64,000 bases of DNA from the NCBI RefSeq assembly GCF_023715225.1, contig NZ_JAMBNS010000002.1:62001-126000 (forward strand), given 5' to 3'. The position numbers and the translations under genes were made by a program. A model generated the notes under the pieces. The model saw only the letters and a list, made by a program, of their open reading frames with translations, ran no database searches and had not been told where the DNA came from. Source of the stretch: Robertmurraya korlensis (GTDB lineage Bacteria > Bacillota > Bacilli > Bacillales > Cytobacillaceae). Each line of letters starts with the position of its first letter. Position 1 is the stretch's first letter. Positions 53,656 to 63,449 of the stretch are shown here, piece after piece.

Positions 53656-54129
53656 TCATGATTTTGTCAGTTTTTCCTGGAATCTTCTAAATTGAAGATA
53701 CATAGCAATTCTCCACGGAAGGATCATGGAAAAAGCTAATATAAAGAACATTCCACTGAGTTCCCCATAATCAATCGTAGAGCTTAATAGTAGCTTTAGA
53801 ATGATCCGTAACACAAGGAGCCCGAACAAAATAAACACAAATGCACGTGAGCGTTGTAAGTATATTTCCTTATCACGTATTTCAAACTTAGAAGTTTTTA
53901 TTAACAAAATAGAAAAGACTAATCCAACCGCCATCGCTTCAAACAATTCTAAATATGTCACTCGAAACATCGGAACCACAAACATTAGTGCCCCTGTACT
54001 CATAAATAATGGAGGTAGTATGATTTTTTTTGCCGTTGCTGGCTTTTTGGCCGCCTTCATTCGGACGAACATGGCCAGCATTGCCATACCAATCGCGCCT
54101 ATTGATGAAACAACAACCATGTTGTTCAT
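53656..54129 (-). CDS. ccdC: CcdC-like membrane protein (YneJ)
   Basis: A 157-residue integral membrane protein with about five hydrophobic segments, including FILFGLLVLRIILKLLLSS and SGMFFILAFSMILPWRIAMYL. It matches CcdC (DUF1453) in size and in location near ccdA and yneI. It does not itself show redox cysteines, consistent with CcdC being dispensable for cytochrome c maturation. It belongs with yneI and ccdA, though an own terminator separates it from yneI. Confidence 0.85.
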   Translation of the reverse strand: MNNMVVVSSIGAIGMAMLAMFVRMKAAKKPATAKKIILPPLFMSTGALMFVVPMFRVTYLELFEAMAVGLVFSILLIKTSKFEIRDKEIYLQRSRAFVFILFGLLVLRIILKLLLSSTIDYGELSGMFFILAFSMILPWRIAMYLQFRRFQEKLTKS

Positions 54130-54215
54130 AATCTTTCATCCCAATCTAAAAATATTTTCCCTATCATTATATCGTATACGCTCGCAATAAAAGAACGTTT
54201 TTTTTAAAATAAAGA

Positions 54216-54243
54216 ATGCTGACTATCAACGACTAGTCAGCAT
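54216..54243 (-). terminator. Terminator after yneI
   Basis: A perfect 10-bp stem, ATGCTGACTA / TAGTCAGCAT, loop of 8, followed on the minus strand by TCTTTATTTTAA. Confidence 0.8.
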
Positions 54244-54252
54244 CTATTATAT

Positions 54253-54612
54253 TTAGCTTAATACACGATTTACAGCTTCAATTACCCTTCCTTCATCAAA
54301 GGGCTTTACAATGAAGTCTTTAGCACCGGCTTCGATTGCTTCTACGACCATACGCTGTTGGCCCATAGCAGAACACATAATGACCTTTGCTTGCGGGTTG
54401 TTCAGTCTAATTTCTTTCATGGCATCTAGGCCACTCATCTCAGGCATTGTAATGTCCATCGTAACCAAATCTGGTTGTAGCTCATGATAAAGAGCGATTG
54501 CTTCTCTGCCATTTTCGGCCTCTCCCACGATCTCGTGGTTATTTCGAATTAGAATGTCTGAAAGGGTCATTCTCATAAATTTTGCATCATCTACGATTAA
54601 TATTTTTGCCAT
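54253..54612 (-). CDS. yneI: CheY-like single-domain response regulator YneI
   Basis: A 119-residue receiver domain with no output domain. The acidic pocket is at VDDA (Asp8, Asp9), phospho-acceptor Asp53 in TMDITMPEMSG, and Lys103 in FIVKPF. It sits between ccdA and ccdC as in B. subtilis. Its partner kinase and role are not known. Start follows GGGGGT. Confidence 0.92.
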   Translation of the reverse strand: MAKILIVDDAKFMRMTLSDILIRNNHEIVGEAENGREAIALYHELQPDLVTMDITMPEMSGLDAMKEIRLNNPQAKVIMCSAMGQQRMVVEAIEAGAKDFIVKPFDEGRVIEAVNRVLS

Positions 54613-54785
54613 CGCTGGTACCCCCTCAACACTGCAACAGAATCTTATCTCTTAATCAAACACATATTTAAATATAACGAAATTTACAATCAATGACAAA
54701 AAGAATATTTCGACTATTATCGACAGAATTCTCGCAATTCTTTAAGACTATTTTCCTATTTAATTATAACAGAAAGAATTCTAAA

Positions 54786-55493
54786 TCAAAAGCCTGTAAA
54801 CCCACCAAACATATTGGTAAAAATGATAATAATCTTTGTCATCCAATCAAAAAATAGGACGATTCCCATTACTATCATAATATAACCACCTATTTTCATT
54901 ATCAAAACATTGTGGCGCTTAATCCATTGTAATTTTCCAATAAAGAAAGATAGGATAAAAAATGGAATGGCAAATCCAAGTATATAAGCAATCATGTATA
55001 CCATACCCGAACCAGGATTAGTCGCAGCCAAAGCAATTACTGACATTAAGATGGGACCAGTACAAGGGGTCCAGCCTGCTGCAAAAGCAATTCCTATTAA
55101 AACCGAACCAAAATATCCAGAAGGCCGGTGTTTAAATTCATATCTTTTCTCCCTCATCAAGGATTCCGGTTTCAGAATACCAACGATCACGAAACCAAAA
55201 AAGACGATCACAATGGCGCCTAATTGACGAATAAGATCCTGGTAGCCAGCAAAAATTTCACCAATAAAGGAGCTTCCAAAGCCGATTGCAATAAAGATAA
55301 TGGAAAATCCAACTAAGAAAAACAAAGTATGTAATAAGCTGCGTCTTTGTAGCATGGCATTATCCGTCTTTAATTCTCCTACTGACATACCAGTAATATA
55401 CGACAGGAAGGCAGGATATAAAGGAAGACAGCAAGGAGAAATAAAGCTCAAAAAGCCGGCTCCAAGTGCAATAAATACGTTTACATCGGTCAA
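54786..55493 (-). CDS. ccdA: Cytochrome c biogenesis thiol-disulfide carrier CcdA
   Basis: CcdA passes electrons from cytoplasmic thioredoxin across the membrane to reduce apocytochrome c and, in spore formers, StoA. The 235-residue protein has six membrane helices. The redox cysteines sit in helix 1 ([18 protein letters not shown], near 20-37) and helix 4 ([14 protein letters not shown], near 135-148). Length and motifs match the family. First gene of the ccdA-yneI-ccdC cluster. Confidence 0.94.
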   Translation of the reverse strand: MTDVNVFIALGAGFLSFISPCCLPLYPAFLSYITGMSVGELKTDNAMLQRRSLLHTLFFLVGFSIIFIAIGFGSSFIGEIFAGYQDLIRQLGAIVIVFFGFVIVGILKPESLMREKRYEFKHRPSGYFGSVLIGIAFAAGWTPCTGPILMSVIALAATNPGSGMVYMIAYILGFAIPFFILSFFIGKLQWIKRHNVLIMKIGGYIMIVMGIVLFFDWMTKIIIIFTNMFGGFTGF

Positions 55494-55687
55494 ATGTAAC
55501 CACTCCTAAAAAAATCATTCTTGTTTATTCTATCAAAAGATAAATAGAAAAGATAACAATTAGAATTTGAACATTCTGTGACAGCAAACAAAAATTAGGC
55601 AAGCTCCTCACTCCGTATATCTGTATGTAAGAACCCTGAAAAAATGTTAATTACCAAACAAAATTGTCTTTTTCTAGTTTTTTTCTT

Positions 55688-55716
55688 TTGAAATTCTCCT
55701 ATTTCTTGGGTATACT
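55688..55716 (+). promoter_or_regulatory. Sigma-A promoter of the Spo0E-like gene
   Basis: TTGAAA, a 17-base spacer and TATACT, 56 bases upstream of the TTG start. Good consensus in both boxes. Confidence 0.75.
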
Positions 55717-55771
55717 ATGTATATAGTTTCACGAAAGATTTTGGATATTATTTGGAAGGGACTAAACAGAA

Positions 55772-55942
55772 TTGTCAAAACAGGAATTTTTAGCACTCAT
55801 TGAAAAGAAACGAGCTGAGCTAATCGAGATCGCTATGATCAGTGGACTGAATTCTTCTACTGCCCTTCATTACAGTCAGGAATTGGACAATCTATTAAAT
55901 GAATATAACCGTATCTTTTTAAAGAAGGTGCCCACCTATTAA
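55772..55942 (+). CDS. Spo0E-family aspartyl-phosphate phosphatase
   Basis: A 56-residue frame starting with TTG behind GGAAGGG. The product is two predicted helices with the Spo0E signature SQELD at residues 35-39. Spo0E-like proteins (Spo0E, YnzD, YisI) remove phosphate from Spo0A~P and so delay sporulation. B. subtilis has the relative ynzD in the yne region, which supports but does not prove the name. It has its own promoter and terminator, facing the bmrD-like gene. Confidence 0.85.
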   Translation: MSKQEFLALIEKKRAELIEIAMISGLNSSTALHYSQELDNLLNEYNRIFLKKVPTY

Positions 55943-55943
55943 A

Positions 55944-55975
55944 AACAGCTTGAGCTGAAAGCACTCAAGCTGTTT
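55944..55975. terminator. Bidirectional terminator between the Spo0E-like gene and bmrD
   Basis: An 11-12 bp stem, AACAGCTTGAG / CTCAAGCTGTT, loop of 9, with TTTATTTTTTA on the plus strand and A/T-rich sequence on the other. Confidence 0.88.
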
Positions 55976-55980
55976 ATTTT

Positions 55981-57774
55981 TTAGCTGACAACATCCTCTA
56001 TTCTATCGGCTAAATTATTTTGTAGAAGATACATCTTATAGTACAAGCCTCTTAGTGATAGCAGTTCCTGATGACTACCCCTCTCGACGATTTCCCCTTG
56101 ATGCAATACTAAAATCAGTTCAGCATCTTGAATGGTCGACAATCGGTGAGCAATGGCAATCGTTGTTCGACCTTTTCTCATTCGTGCAAGTGCCTCTTGA
56201 ATCGCTTCTTCTGTCTCCGTATCAATATTGGCCGTTGCTTCGTCCAAAATTAATATTTTTGGACTAGCTGCTACCGTCCGAGCAAAGGCAATCAGTTGGC
56301 GTTGACCACTTGATAGCGTAGACCCTCTTTCCACCATTTGATGCTCGTATCCTCCCTCAAGCTTCTCAATAAATGGATGTGCTTGAACAAACTTCGCAGC
56401 TGCTTCTACCTCTTCCATGCTCATCTTCTCATTATGCAAGCGAATATTATCTGCGACGGTTCCAAAAAACAAGAAAGGATCTTGAAGAACCAGCCCTAAT
56501 TTTTTCCGCAGTTCTTTTTCGGGATATTCTTTAATGGAATGCCCATCCACTAAAATTTCTCCACTTTCGAATTCATAAAATCTCATCATTAAATTAATAA
56601 TCGAGCTTTTGCCACTTCCGGTGTGACCAACCAGGGCGACGGTTTCACCTGGTTTGGCAGTGAAGGAGATATTTTTTAATACATCTCTTTTCCCATCATA
56701 TGAAAAACTGACATCACGAAATTCTATTTCGCCTTCTTGAATCTTATTAGCTGTTTCTTTTTGTGAAGGTGATACCTCCTGTTCATCAAGAACGTTGAAT
56801 ACCCTAGAAGCTGCGACAATCGCTTGTTGGTATAAAGATAAACGCATCATCATATTGTTCACCGGCTCAAAGAATCGATCTAGATAGTTAACAAACGCAT
56901 ACAACACTCCGATTTGGATAGGACTTTCAAATGACGAAACACCAAAATAGCTGAGAACGATAATCAAGGCTCCAACATATACAAGGTCAATTGCAGGACG
57001 CAAAAGCAAACCATCTACTTTTATATTCCTCATACCGGCAGTATAATGCTTCTCATTGGTCACTCCAAATTCTTCACGCATTCTTTTTTCCTGACGAAAA
57101 ACTTGAATAATTCCCATACCTTGAATCGATTCACTAAGCTTGGCGTTCAGCTGGCTAAGGCGCTCCCTCATATCATGGTAAAATTTTGAGCTTAGTTTTC
57201 TGTACAAGCTCATTATGAAAAAAATCACTGGAAGAATAACTAAACAAAACAATGCTAGTTTAACATCCAAAATAAACATTGCGATAAAAATACCCGTAAT
57301 GAGGAACCCGCTTTGGATAAACGTTACTAATACCGTCACAAACATATCTTTAATCGCTTCGGTATCATTCGTCACTCTTGATACAATGCTTCCAGCAGGT
57401 GTTTTGTCGAAAAATTTCAATCCAAGTGATTGAACCTTTGAGAAGACATCAATACGAATCTCTTGAATAATTTTTAAGGCAATTTCTTGGAATTTTAAGA
57501 GCTGAAAATAGGAGATAATAACGTTTAATATTTGAATACCTAAATACGCGGTACCTAGCATGAATAACGGTTCAAACGAAAGATTTCTAGGCTTTAAGTA
57601 ATCATCTATAAATACTTTGACTAAAATGGGGCCAAGTATATCACCAACGGTTGTAAGAATGAGGAGACAAAAAGCCAACCCTATCGTTTTCGTGTGAGGC
57701 TTCGCATAGGCTAGGAGCCGAACTAATACTTTCCACTGTTGTTTCCCTTCTGATAATTGCTGATTTTCCATCAT
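55981..57774 (-). CDS. Heterodimeric ABC exporter subunit, BmrD (YheH)-like
   Basis: A 597-residue half-transporter with a six-helix membrane domain (about 25-335) and an ATPase domain. Walker A is GHTGSGKSS, signature LSSGQRQLIAFART, Walker B ILILDEATANIDTE with the catalytic Glu present. It starts directly after the stop of the companion gene. B. subtilis BmrCD exports drugs and is linked to sporulation timing. BmrD is longer in B. subtilis (about 670 residues). Confidence 0.88.
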   Translation of the reverse strand: MMENQQLSEGKQQWKVLVRLLAYAKPHTKTIGLAFCLLILTTVGDILGPILVKVFIDDYLKPRNLSFEPLFMLGTAYLGIQILNVIISYFQLLKFQEIALKIIQEIRIDVFSKVQSLGLKFFDKTPAGSIVSRVTNDTEAIKDMFVTVLVTFIQSGFLITGIFIAMFILDVKLALFCLVILPVIFFIMSLYRKLSSKFYHDMRERLSQLNAKLSESIQGMGIIQVFRQEKRMREEFGVTNEKHYTAGMRNIKVDGLLLRPAIDLVYVGALIIVLSYFGVSSFESPIQIGVLYAFVNYLDRFFEPVNNMMMRLSLYQQAIVAASRVFNVLDEQEVSPSQKETANKIQEGEIEFRDVSFSYDGKRDVLKNISFTAKPGETVALVGHTGSGKSSIINLMMRFYEFESGEILVDGHSIKEYPEKELRKKLGLVLQDPFLFFGTVADNIRLHNEKMSMEEVEAAAKFVQAHPFIEKLEGGYEHQMVERGSTLSSGQRQLIAFARTVAASPKILILDEATANIDTETEEAIQEALARMRKGRTTIAIAHRLSTIQDAELILVLHQGEIVERGSHQELLSLRGLYYKMYLLQNNLADRIEDVVS

Positions 57775-59523
57775 TTATCCTCCATGCTCCACAAGATCTT
57801 CCAGCTGTTGCCTTAGGTACATTTCTTTGTACCATCCCTCTTGATCCATTAACGTATCATGTGTACCCGATTGCGCGATCTGTCCATTATCAATGACTAT
57901 AATAAGGTCGGCATGCTGAATGGCACTTAGTCGGTGAGAGGTAATAATTGTTGTTTTCCCCTCTCGGTTTTCTTTTAGTGATGTTAAAATCGCCTCTTCG
58001 GTTTTAGCATCGACCGCGGAAAGAGAGTCATCTAGAATGAGCACTTCCGGATTTAATAAAAGAGCACGAGCAATAGAAATACGCTGTTTTTGCCCACCAG
58101 ATAACGAAACGCCTCGTTCTCCGACTACCGTATCATACCCATCTGTGAACTGGGTAATATCATTATGAATATTAGCTATCTTCGCTGCCGCTTGTATCTC
58201 TTCCTTATCACATAGAGGCTTTGCGAAAGAGATATTTTCACCGATTGTAGCAGAAAATAGGAAATGATCTTGTGGAACATAGCCAACCGCTTCTCTTAAT
58301 TTGTCAATTTCATATCGTGTAATTTGATTTCCACCAAATGTAATTTGCCCATTGGTGACATCATATTCTCTAATCAATAATTTTAATAACGTCGTTTTCC
58401 CAGCCCCAGTCTTCCCTACAATTCCGAGTGTCTGTCCCCTTTTCAATTCAAAATGAATATCTTGAAGGATGGGCTCCGCTTCGTTGGGATAGGTAAATTG
58501 CTGGATCTCATATTGAATATCTCCGCTTGGAGTCGCATTTAACGCTGCTTCTTCATTCACAATATCTGCTTTTTCATTTAATAATGCGATAACACGATCA
58601 TAAGAGGCTCTTCCTCTTTCAACAATATTAAACAACCACCCAAAGGCAAGCATGGGCCAAATTAATAAGCCTAAGTACGTCGTAAATGAAACCAACTGTC
58701 CGATCGTTAACTCACCATTAATAACGTATCTTGCACCAAATGTGAGAGAAAGGAAAAATGAAATCCCTACAATAATAGAAATCGTCGGATCAAACAAGGA
58801 GTCCACCCGAGCAACGGAAATATTCTTATCCACTACGTCATTGGATTGTTTTCGAAAATCTTCTATATCTTCTTTTTCCTGACCAAAGGTTTTTATCACT
58901 TTTATTCCTGTGATACTTTCCTGTGTTTTATCGTTTAACGATGAAAAGGCTTCCTGTGCTAGGTGAAAACGCTTGTGTAGTAACGTTCCGTACCAACTAG
59001 TTAAAACGGCCATAAACGGCATTGGAATCAAGCTAATTAATGTAAGCTTCCAGCTGATAGTAAAAGCCATCGCAAGAATGACAAAGCCGCCTGTAGAAAG
59101 GGAATCGACGAAGGTAAGCACCCCTACACCAGCCGTCTGCTGTATCGCTTGTATATCATTGGTCGCATGTGCCATTAAATCTCCCGTTCTTCTTCTTTGG
59201 TAGAAGGATTGTGACATTGAAGTAAAATGATGAAACAATCGATTTCTCAACTGCATCGAGAGCTTAACCGCTGAACCAAAGATCATAATTCTCCAATAAT
59301 ACCTTAGTATGTACATCATTAGTGCCACCCCTACTAGTAGGAGCAAATATGTACCTAACATCTTCATTGTTAAGGACCCTTGCTCAATATGATCGACTAC
59401 AAGCCCAATCACTTTTGGAGGAACAAGCTGCAAAAACGCTACAATTAACAACAGAAGAACCCCAGTAATATACGCTTTTTTCTCCTGCTTAAAAAACCAC
59501 ATCAAATCCAAAAAAACTTTCAT
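57775..59523 (-). CDS. Heterodimeric ABC exporter subunit, BmrC (YheI)-like
   Basis: A 582-residue half-transporter with the same fold. Walker A GKTGAGKTT, signature LSGGQKQRISIAR, Walker B VLILDDSLSAVDAKTE. The catalytic Glu is replaced by Asp (DD instead of DE), giving one degenerate ATP site, as in BmrC and other asymmetric exporters. The ATG at 59523 is chosen over a TTG three codons earlier because GGTGGGGG is spaced better from it. It forms an operon with the BmrD-like gene. Confidence 0.88.
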   Translation of the reverse strand: MKVFLDLMWFFKQEKKAYITGVLLLLIVAFLQLVPPKVIGLVVDHIEQGSLTMKMLGTYLLLLVGVALMMYILRYYWRIMIFGSAVKLSMQLRNRLFHHFTSMSQSFYQRRRTGDLMAHATNDIQAIQQTAGVGVLTFVDSLSTGGFVILAMAFTISWKLTLISLIPMPFMAVLTSWYGTLLHKRFHLAQEAFSSLNDKTQESITGIKVIKTFGQEKEDIEDFRKQSNDVVDKNISVARVDSLFDPTISIIVGISFFLSLTFGARYVINGELTIGQLVSFTTYLGLLIWPMLAFGWLFNIVERGRASYDRVIALLNEKADIVNEEAALNATPSGDIQYEIQQFTYPNEAEPILQDIHFELKRGQTLGIVGKTGAGKTTLLKLLIREYDVTNGQITFGGNQITRYEIDKLREAVGYVPQDHFLFSATIGENISFAKPLCDKEEIQAAAKIANIHNDITQFTDGYDTVVGERGVSLSGGQKQRISIARALLLNPEVLILDDSLSAVDAKTEEAILTSLKENREGKTTIITSHRLSAIQHADLIIVIDNGQIAQSGTHDTLMDQEGWYKEMYLRQQLEDLVEHGG

Positions 59524-59620
59524 TTCACACAACCCCCACCCCTAAAAAACAATTCCTCTAACTAGAATAGTTTACCAAATGTTGTGAAAATAAGGAAGAT
59601 AGTTAGGAAGTCGAATGACA

Positions 59621-59651
59621 CAATAAAAACGCCATGATGGCGTTTTTATTG
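59621..59651. terminator. Terminator between the small 55-residue gene and bmrC
   Basis: A 31-base perfect inverted repeat with 15-bp arms (CAATAAAAACGCCAT / ATGGCGTTTTTATTG, centre G36). Its T-rich arm works in both directions. It overlaps the last codons of the minus-strand gene at 59646. Confidence 0.88.
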
Positions 59652-59813
59652 TGTACTATTATTGTTTTTATCCTCATTGCCTTTACCTGGATGAACTGCC
59701 TGGTAAATGGCATTTGAAAATTGGTCGACTTCTTCCATTGTTCCACCATGCTTCTGGTTGTCTGCACCTAACTTACTTTTGTCCCCTTTAACCGGGTTAT
59801 GAATGCGTACCAT
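59646..59813 (-). CDS. Small hydrophilic protein (55 residues), unknown
   Basis: The ATG at 59813 follows an excellent AGGAGGAGGTGG site. The 55-residue product is highly polar (MVRIHNPVKGDKSKLGADNQ, HGGTMEEVDQFSNAIYQAVHPG, then an Asn/Asp-rich tail). It has no cysteine and no hydrophobic segment. The make-up resembles small spore or stress proteins, but I cannot match it to a family. It is transcribed alone and ends in the palindromic terminator. Confidence 0.65.
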   Translation of the reverse strand: MVRIHNPVKGDKSKLGADNQKHGGTMEEVDQFSNAIYQAVHPGKGNEDKNNNSTQ

Positions 59814-59941
59814 TTTCCCACCACCTCCTCCTCTATAGAATGGACATTTCCCATCTTACTTATCAATAATTAGGATAGAGATGAACGAAATAGCATTGTC
59901 CTGTATAATAAATAAGATAATATTTTCAGGGTGAGTGTGAT

Positions 59942-60274
59942 TTGGTGGTTAATGCAATTGGATACGTCACGTTTTTAACTTACGATTTAAATCATCGTTT
60001 TTCTATTCGAAAGAACCATAATGTCATTAAAATACATAGCTACAGAGAAGTAGCTGATCAAAACAATAGACCCGCTTATGAGGTTACATGTACATATAGT
60101 GTCTACCTGCCTGCTCATTATGAATGTAAATCATTAGAGGACTATACAGGTAGAGTCTATCCCTTCTTAGAGCAATTTCTTAGGAACATTATAAGAACTG
60201 AAGTTCACAGCTTAACTTATAAAGAACCTCCGATAAGGAAAAGAAGAAAAAAGGAAAAAGATTTAGCAGAATAA
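59942..60274 (+). CDS. Hypothetical 110-residue protein
   Basis: I do not recognise this protein. It begins TTG GTG (59942 or 59945), 6-9 bases after AGGGTGAG. The fold looks mixed alpha/beta with many aromatic and basic residues (YDLNHRFSIRKNHNVIK), ending in a Lys/Arg-rich tail (RKRRKKEKDL). It has its own terminator and lies divergent from the 55-residue gene. A possible -10 box TATAAT is at about 59904. Confidence 0.65.
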   Translation: MVVNAIGYVTFLTYDLNHRFSIRKNHNVIKIHSYREVADQNNRPAYEVTCTYSVYLPAHYECKSLEDYTGRVYPFLEQFLRNIIRTEVHSLTYKEPPIRKRRKKEKDLAE

Positions 60275-60279
60275 AAAAA

Positions 60280-60311
60280 CACCTTTTCTGTTAAGTTTAG
60301 CAGAAAAGGTG
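60280..60311 (+). terminator. Terminator after the hypothetical gene at 59942
   Basis: An 11-bp stem, CACCTTTTCTG / CAGAAAAGGTG, loop of 10, followed by GTCTTTATT. Confidence 0.82.
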
Positions 60312-60374
60312 GTCTTTATTCGGGATGGAGTCAATCAAACCATAAGCCTATGTACAGGGCTTGTCCGTGACAAA

Positions 60375-60590
60375 TTACTTGCCCGTTTGCTTGTTCATTG
60401 CTGACATCATTTGATTGATTTTCTTCTGAGATGGTTTCATTCCCATTTGCATCATCATCATTTTTAGCATTTGTTCATTGATTGGTGGGTTTTTCTTTAA
60501 GTAGCTCATCATGTAACGGCGAGCAATGAAAAAACCTAGTGCAACACCTGCTGCTAAAGCAAGTACGCCTACTAGAATATGCGTCCACAT
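60375..60590 (-). CDS. yneF: YneF, UPF0154 membrane protein
   Basis: A 71-residue protein with one N-terminal membrane helix ([22 protein letters not shown]) and a Met-rich soluble tail ([23 protein letters not shown]) characteristic of the UPF0154/YneF family. It follows sirA in the same orientation as in B. subtilis. Function is not established. Confidence 0.92.
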   Translation of the reverse strand: MWTHILVGVLALAAGVALGFFIARRYMMSYLKKNPPINEQMLKMMMMQMGMKPSQKKINQMMSAMNKQTGK

Positions 60591-60677
60591 ACTAAACTTC
60601 CTCCTTCATGTTGTCTATCATACAGTGTACTAAACCAAATGTTATTATACAATATTTGCTGTGCAATTTCTCCTATT

Positions 60678-61115
60678 TTAAATCAACTTTCTCTCTTTAA
60701 TTGGTCTGAGCCACCCGTAACGCTCATGTACAAGGTCAATTGCCAAAAAGGAGCTTTCACTTTTACGTAGAACTTCAAAGAAAAGCGTCTCTGCCTCATA
60801 GCTACCGAAAGCATGTAGAGTAATATGCTTTTCAAATATCTCTAGCTTCGCAGAGCTTACGTTTCCATTTTGAATATAGTATATCCCCTGTTTGTGTTCA
60901 AAATCCTGATTTTTCCCTAGTTGTTGAAGAATATATTGTTGAAGGCGAAGTGTGGAAAGAGGCTTCGTAATAAACTGAATTTGTTTTTTTAATATATTTT
61001 TTAGTTCACCGAAGGATTCGTTATACTCAGCAAACAGATCAAAGAACATCTTTTCTCTACCAAAATAATGAGAGGCAAATTCATCATCGATTAAATACAA
61101 CTGATATGTTCTCAC
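60678..61115 (-). CDS. sirA: Sporulation inhibitor of replication SirA (YneE)
   Basis: SirA is made under Spo0A control and binds DnaA domain I to stop new rounds of replication when sporulation begins. The 145-residue protein has the family start RTYQLYLIDDEFASHYFGREKMFFDLF and length (B. subtilis about 148). I chose the GTG at 61115, 7 bases after GAGGAGG. It lies between tkt and yneF, as in B. subtilis. I did not find a clear Spo0A box in the short gap upstream. Confidence 0.92.
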   Translation of the reverse strand: MRTYQLYLIDDEFASHYFGREKMFFDLFAEYNESFGELKNILKKQIQFITKPLSTLRLQQYILQQLGKNQDFEHKQGIYYIQNGNVSSAKLEIFEKHITLHAFGSYEAETLFFEVLRKSESSFLAIDLVHERYGWLRPIKERKLI

Positions 61116-61246
61116 CAAGCTTCCTCCTCGTCTGACCAAATGTTATTTCTCTCTATTATAAAGAAGTAGAAATAGAACGTTTGTCTTACGTCGTCAAAAA
61201 CTTCCACTATTTTTGTCGGAAAAAGTCGTAGGTCTTGGAGCAAGAT

Positions 61247-61280
61247 AAAAAGGCTGTTCTACTTAATAGAACAACCTTTT
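61247..61280 (-). terminator. Terminator after tkt
   Basis: A 13-bp stem, AAAAGGTTGTTCTA / TAGAACAGCCTTTT (one G-T pair), loop of 5, ending in TTTTTATC on the minus strand. Confidence 0.88.
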
Positions 61281-61285
61281 AACAC

Positions 61286-63286
61286 TTATAATAGAGCCTT
61301 AACTCTAGCAACTACATTTTCTACTGTAAATCCGTATTCTGCCATGATTTTTTCACCAGGAGCAGAAGCACCGAATGTATCAATTCCTAATACTTCCCCT
61401 TCATCACCTGCATAACGATGCCATCCTAGAGATGAACCCATTTCGATAGCTAAGCGCTTCTTAACAGTTGGAGGAATAACACTTTGCTTATATTCACGAG
61501 ATTGCTTTTCAAAGCGATCCCACGAAGGCATACTTACTACCGAAGCTGAAATTCCTTCTGCATCAAGTGCTTTTTGCGCTTCAACAGCTAAACCTACCTC
61601 TGAACCAGCAGCTAGTAATAATACATCTGCTTGTTCCTTAGATGCTGGAGAAATTACGTATGCACCTTTCTTAACGCCTTCGTAAGCATTTTTATCCGTA
61701 TCTTTAATGGTTGGTAAGTCTTGTCTTGTTAACACTAAAGCTGTTGGAAGATCCGTTGATTCAAGTGCAAGCTTCCACGCTGCAGCTGTTTCATTACCAT
61801 CCGCCGGACGAATAACACCTAAGTTTGGCATTGCACGTAATGCAGCAAGCTGTTCAACTGGTTCATGCGTTGGTCCATCCTCCCCAACTGCAATTGAGTC
61901 ATGAGTGAATACATACGTTACAGGAAGACCCATTAATGCAGCTAATCTGATAGCTGGACGTAAGTAGTCAGAGAATACGAAGAATGTTCCTCCAAATACC
62001 TTTACTCCACCATGCAGAGCCATACCATTTAACGCAGCACCCATCGCAAATTCACGAACTCCAAACCAAATGTTCTTACCTTCAAACGATTCAGGTGTAA
62101 AATCGCCTACACCTTTAATCATTGTTTTGTTAGAACCAGCTAGGTCAGCAGAACCCCCGATAAACGAAGGAGTGTTCTTAGCGATAGCATTTAGTGCTTC
62201 ACCTGATGATGCACGGCTAGCAAGTGCTTTTCCTTCAGGATATACAGGAAGATCCTTGTCCCAACCTTCTGGAAGCTCTCCGTTAATAGCAGATGTTAAC
62301 TGTTGAGCAAGCTCAGGATATTCGTTTTTATAAGAAGCGAACAGGTCGTTCCACTCATTTTCTTTCTTTGCACCCGTTTCCACAATGTATTTATTGAATG
62401 TGTCATAAACTTCTGCAGGAACATGGAAATCTTCTTCAAATGTCCATTGGTAAGCTTCTTTCGTTAGCTTTAATTCATCAGCTCCAAGTGGGGCACCATG
62501 AACATCTGATTTACCTGATTTGTTTGGTGAACCGTATCCGATTACTGTTTTTACTTCAATTAGTGTAGGACGATTTTGATCACCTTGAGCTTCTTCAATT
62601 GCTTTTGCAATTTCCTCAAGATTATTTCCATCCTCTACACGAAGGTATTGCCATCCATATGAATCAAAGCGTTTTGCTACACTTTCAGAGAATGAACGGT
62701 CTAAGTCACCATCAAGAGAGATATCATTTGAATCGTACAATACAACTAAGCGACCAAGTTTTAAGTGTCCTGCAAGTGAAGCGGCTTCTGCAGAGACACC
62801 TTCCATTAAGTCACCGTCACCACAAATACTATATGTATAATGATCCACTACATTGTAGTTGCCTTTGTTATAAGTAGCTGCTAAATGTCTTTCAGCCATT
62901 GCCATACCTACTGCCATTGCAATCCCTTGTCCAAGTGGCCCAGTGGTTGCATCTATCCCTGGAGTATGTCCAAATTCAGGGTGACCAGGAGTTTTACTTC
63001 CCCATTGACGGAAGCCCTTAAGATCATCCATTGTTACGTCATAGCCTGATAAGTGAAGAAGACTATACAGCAATGCAGAACCATGCCCTGCAGATAAAAC
63101 AAAACGATCACGGTTAAACCACTCTGGGTTTTTAGGGTTATGATTCATAAAGCGTGACCATAGAGTATAAGCCATTGGGGCAGCACCCATCGGCATACCT
63201 GGATGTCCGGAATTTGCTTTTTCAATTGCATCAATTGATAAAGTACGTATTGCGTTAATTGCTAGTACATCATTTTGTTCAAACAT
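61286..63286 (-). CDS. tkt: Transketolase
   Basis: Transketolase moves two-carbon units between sugar phosphates in the pentose phosphate pathway, using thiamine diphosphate and divalent metal. The 666-residue protein has all standard parts: the N-terminal [17 protein letters not shown], the cofactor motif [22 protein letters not shown] near 155-176, and [20 protein letters not shown] (substrate His) near 460-480. The C-terminal domain is complete. Ribosome site AAAGGGTT-type. Its own unit, ending in a strong hairpin. Confidence 0.97.
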   Translation of the reverse strand: MFEQNDVLAINAIRTLSIDAIEKANSGHPGMPMGAAPMAYTLWSRFMNHNPKNPEWFNRDRFVLSAGHGSALLYSLLHLSGYDVTMDDLKGFRQWGSKTPGHPEFGHTPGIDATTGPLGQGIAMAVGMAMAERHLAATYNKGNYNVVDHYTYSICGDGDLMEGVSAEAASLAGHLKLGRLVVLYDSNDISLDGDLDRSFSESVAKRFDSYGWQYLRVEDGNNLEEIAKAIEEAQGDQNRPTLIEVKTVIGYGSPNKSGKSDVHGAPLGADELKLTKEAYQWTFEEDFHVPAEVYDTFNKYIVETGAKKENEWNDLFASYKNEYPELAQQLTSAINGELPEGWDKDLPVYPEGKALASRASSGEALNAIAKNTPSFIGGSADLAGSNKTMIKGVGDFTPESFEGKNIWFGVREFAMGAALNGMALHGGVKVFGGTFFVFSDYLRPAIRLAALMGLPVTYVFTHDSIAVGEDGPTHEPVEQLAALRAMPNLGVIRPADGNETAAAWKLALESTDLPTALVLTRQDLPTIKDTDKNAYEGVKKGAYVISPASKEQADVLLLAAGSEVGLAVEAQKALDAEGISASVVSMPSWDRFEKQSREYKQSVIPPTVKKRLAIEMGSSLGWHRYAGDEGEVLGIDTFGASAPGEKIMAEYGFTVENVVARVKALL

Positions 63287-63449
63287 TTTTTCAACCCTTC
63301 CTATTCTTTATCTCAACAATCCCACTTTTTAATATTATATCTGCTCTATTATTTATACAACAGATTGCCTAAATAAATTTTGAAAAAAAGCATATAATTT
63401 TATAAATTTTCAGTGTTTTCTATCATTTCCTGGTGAATAAATTAACAGA

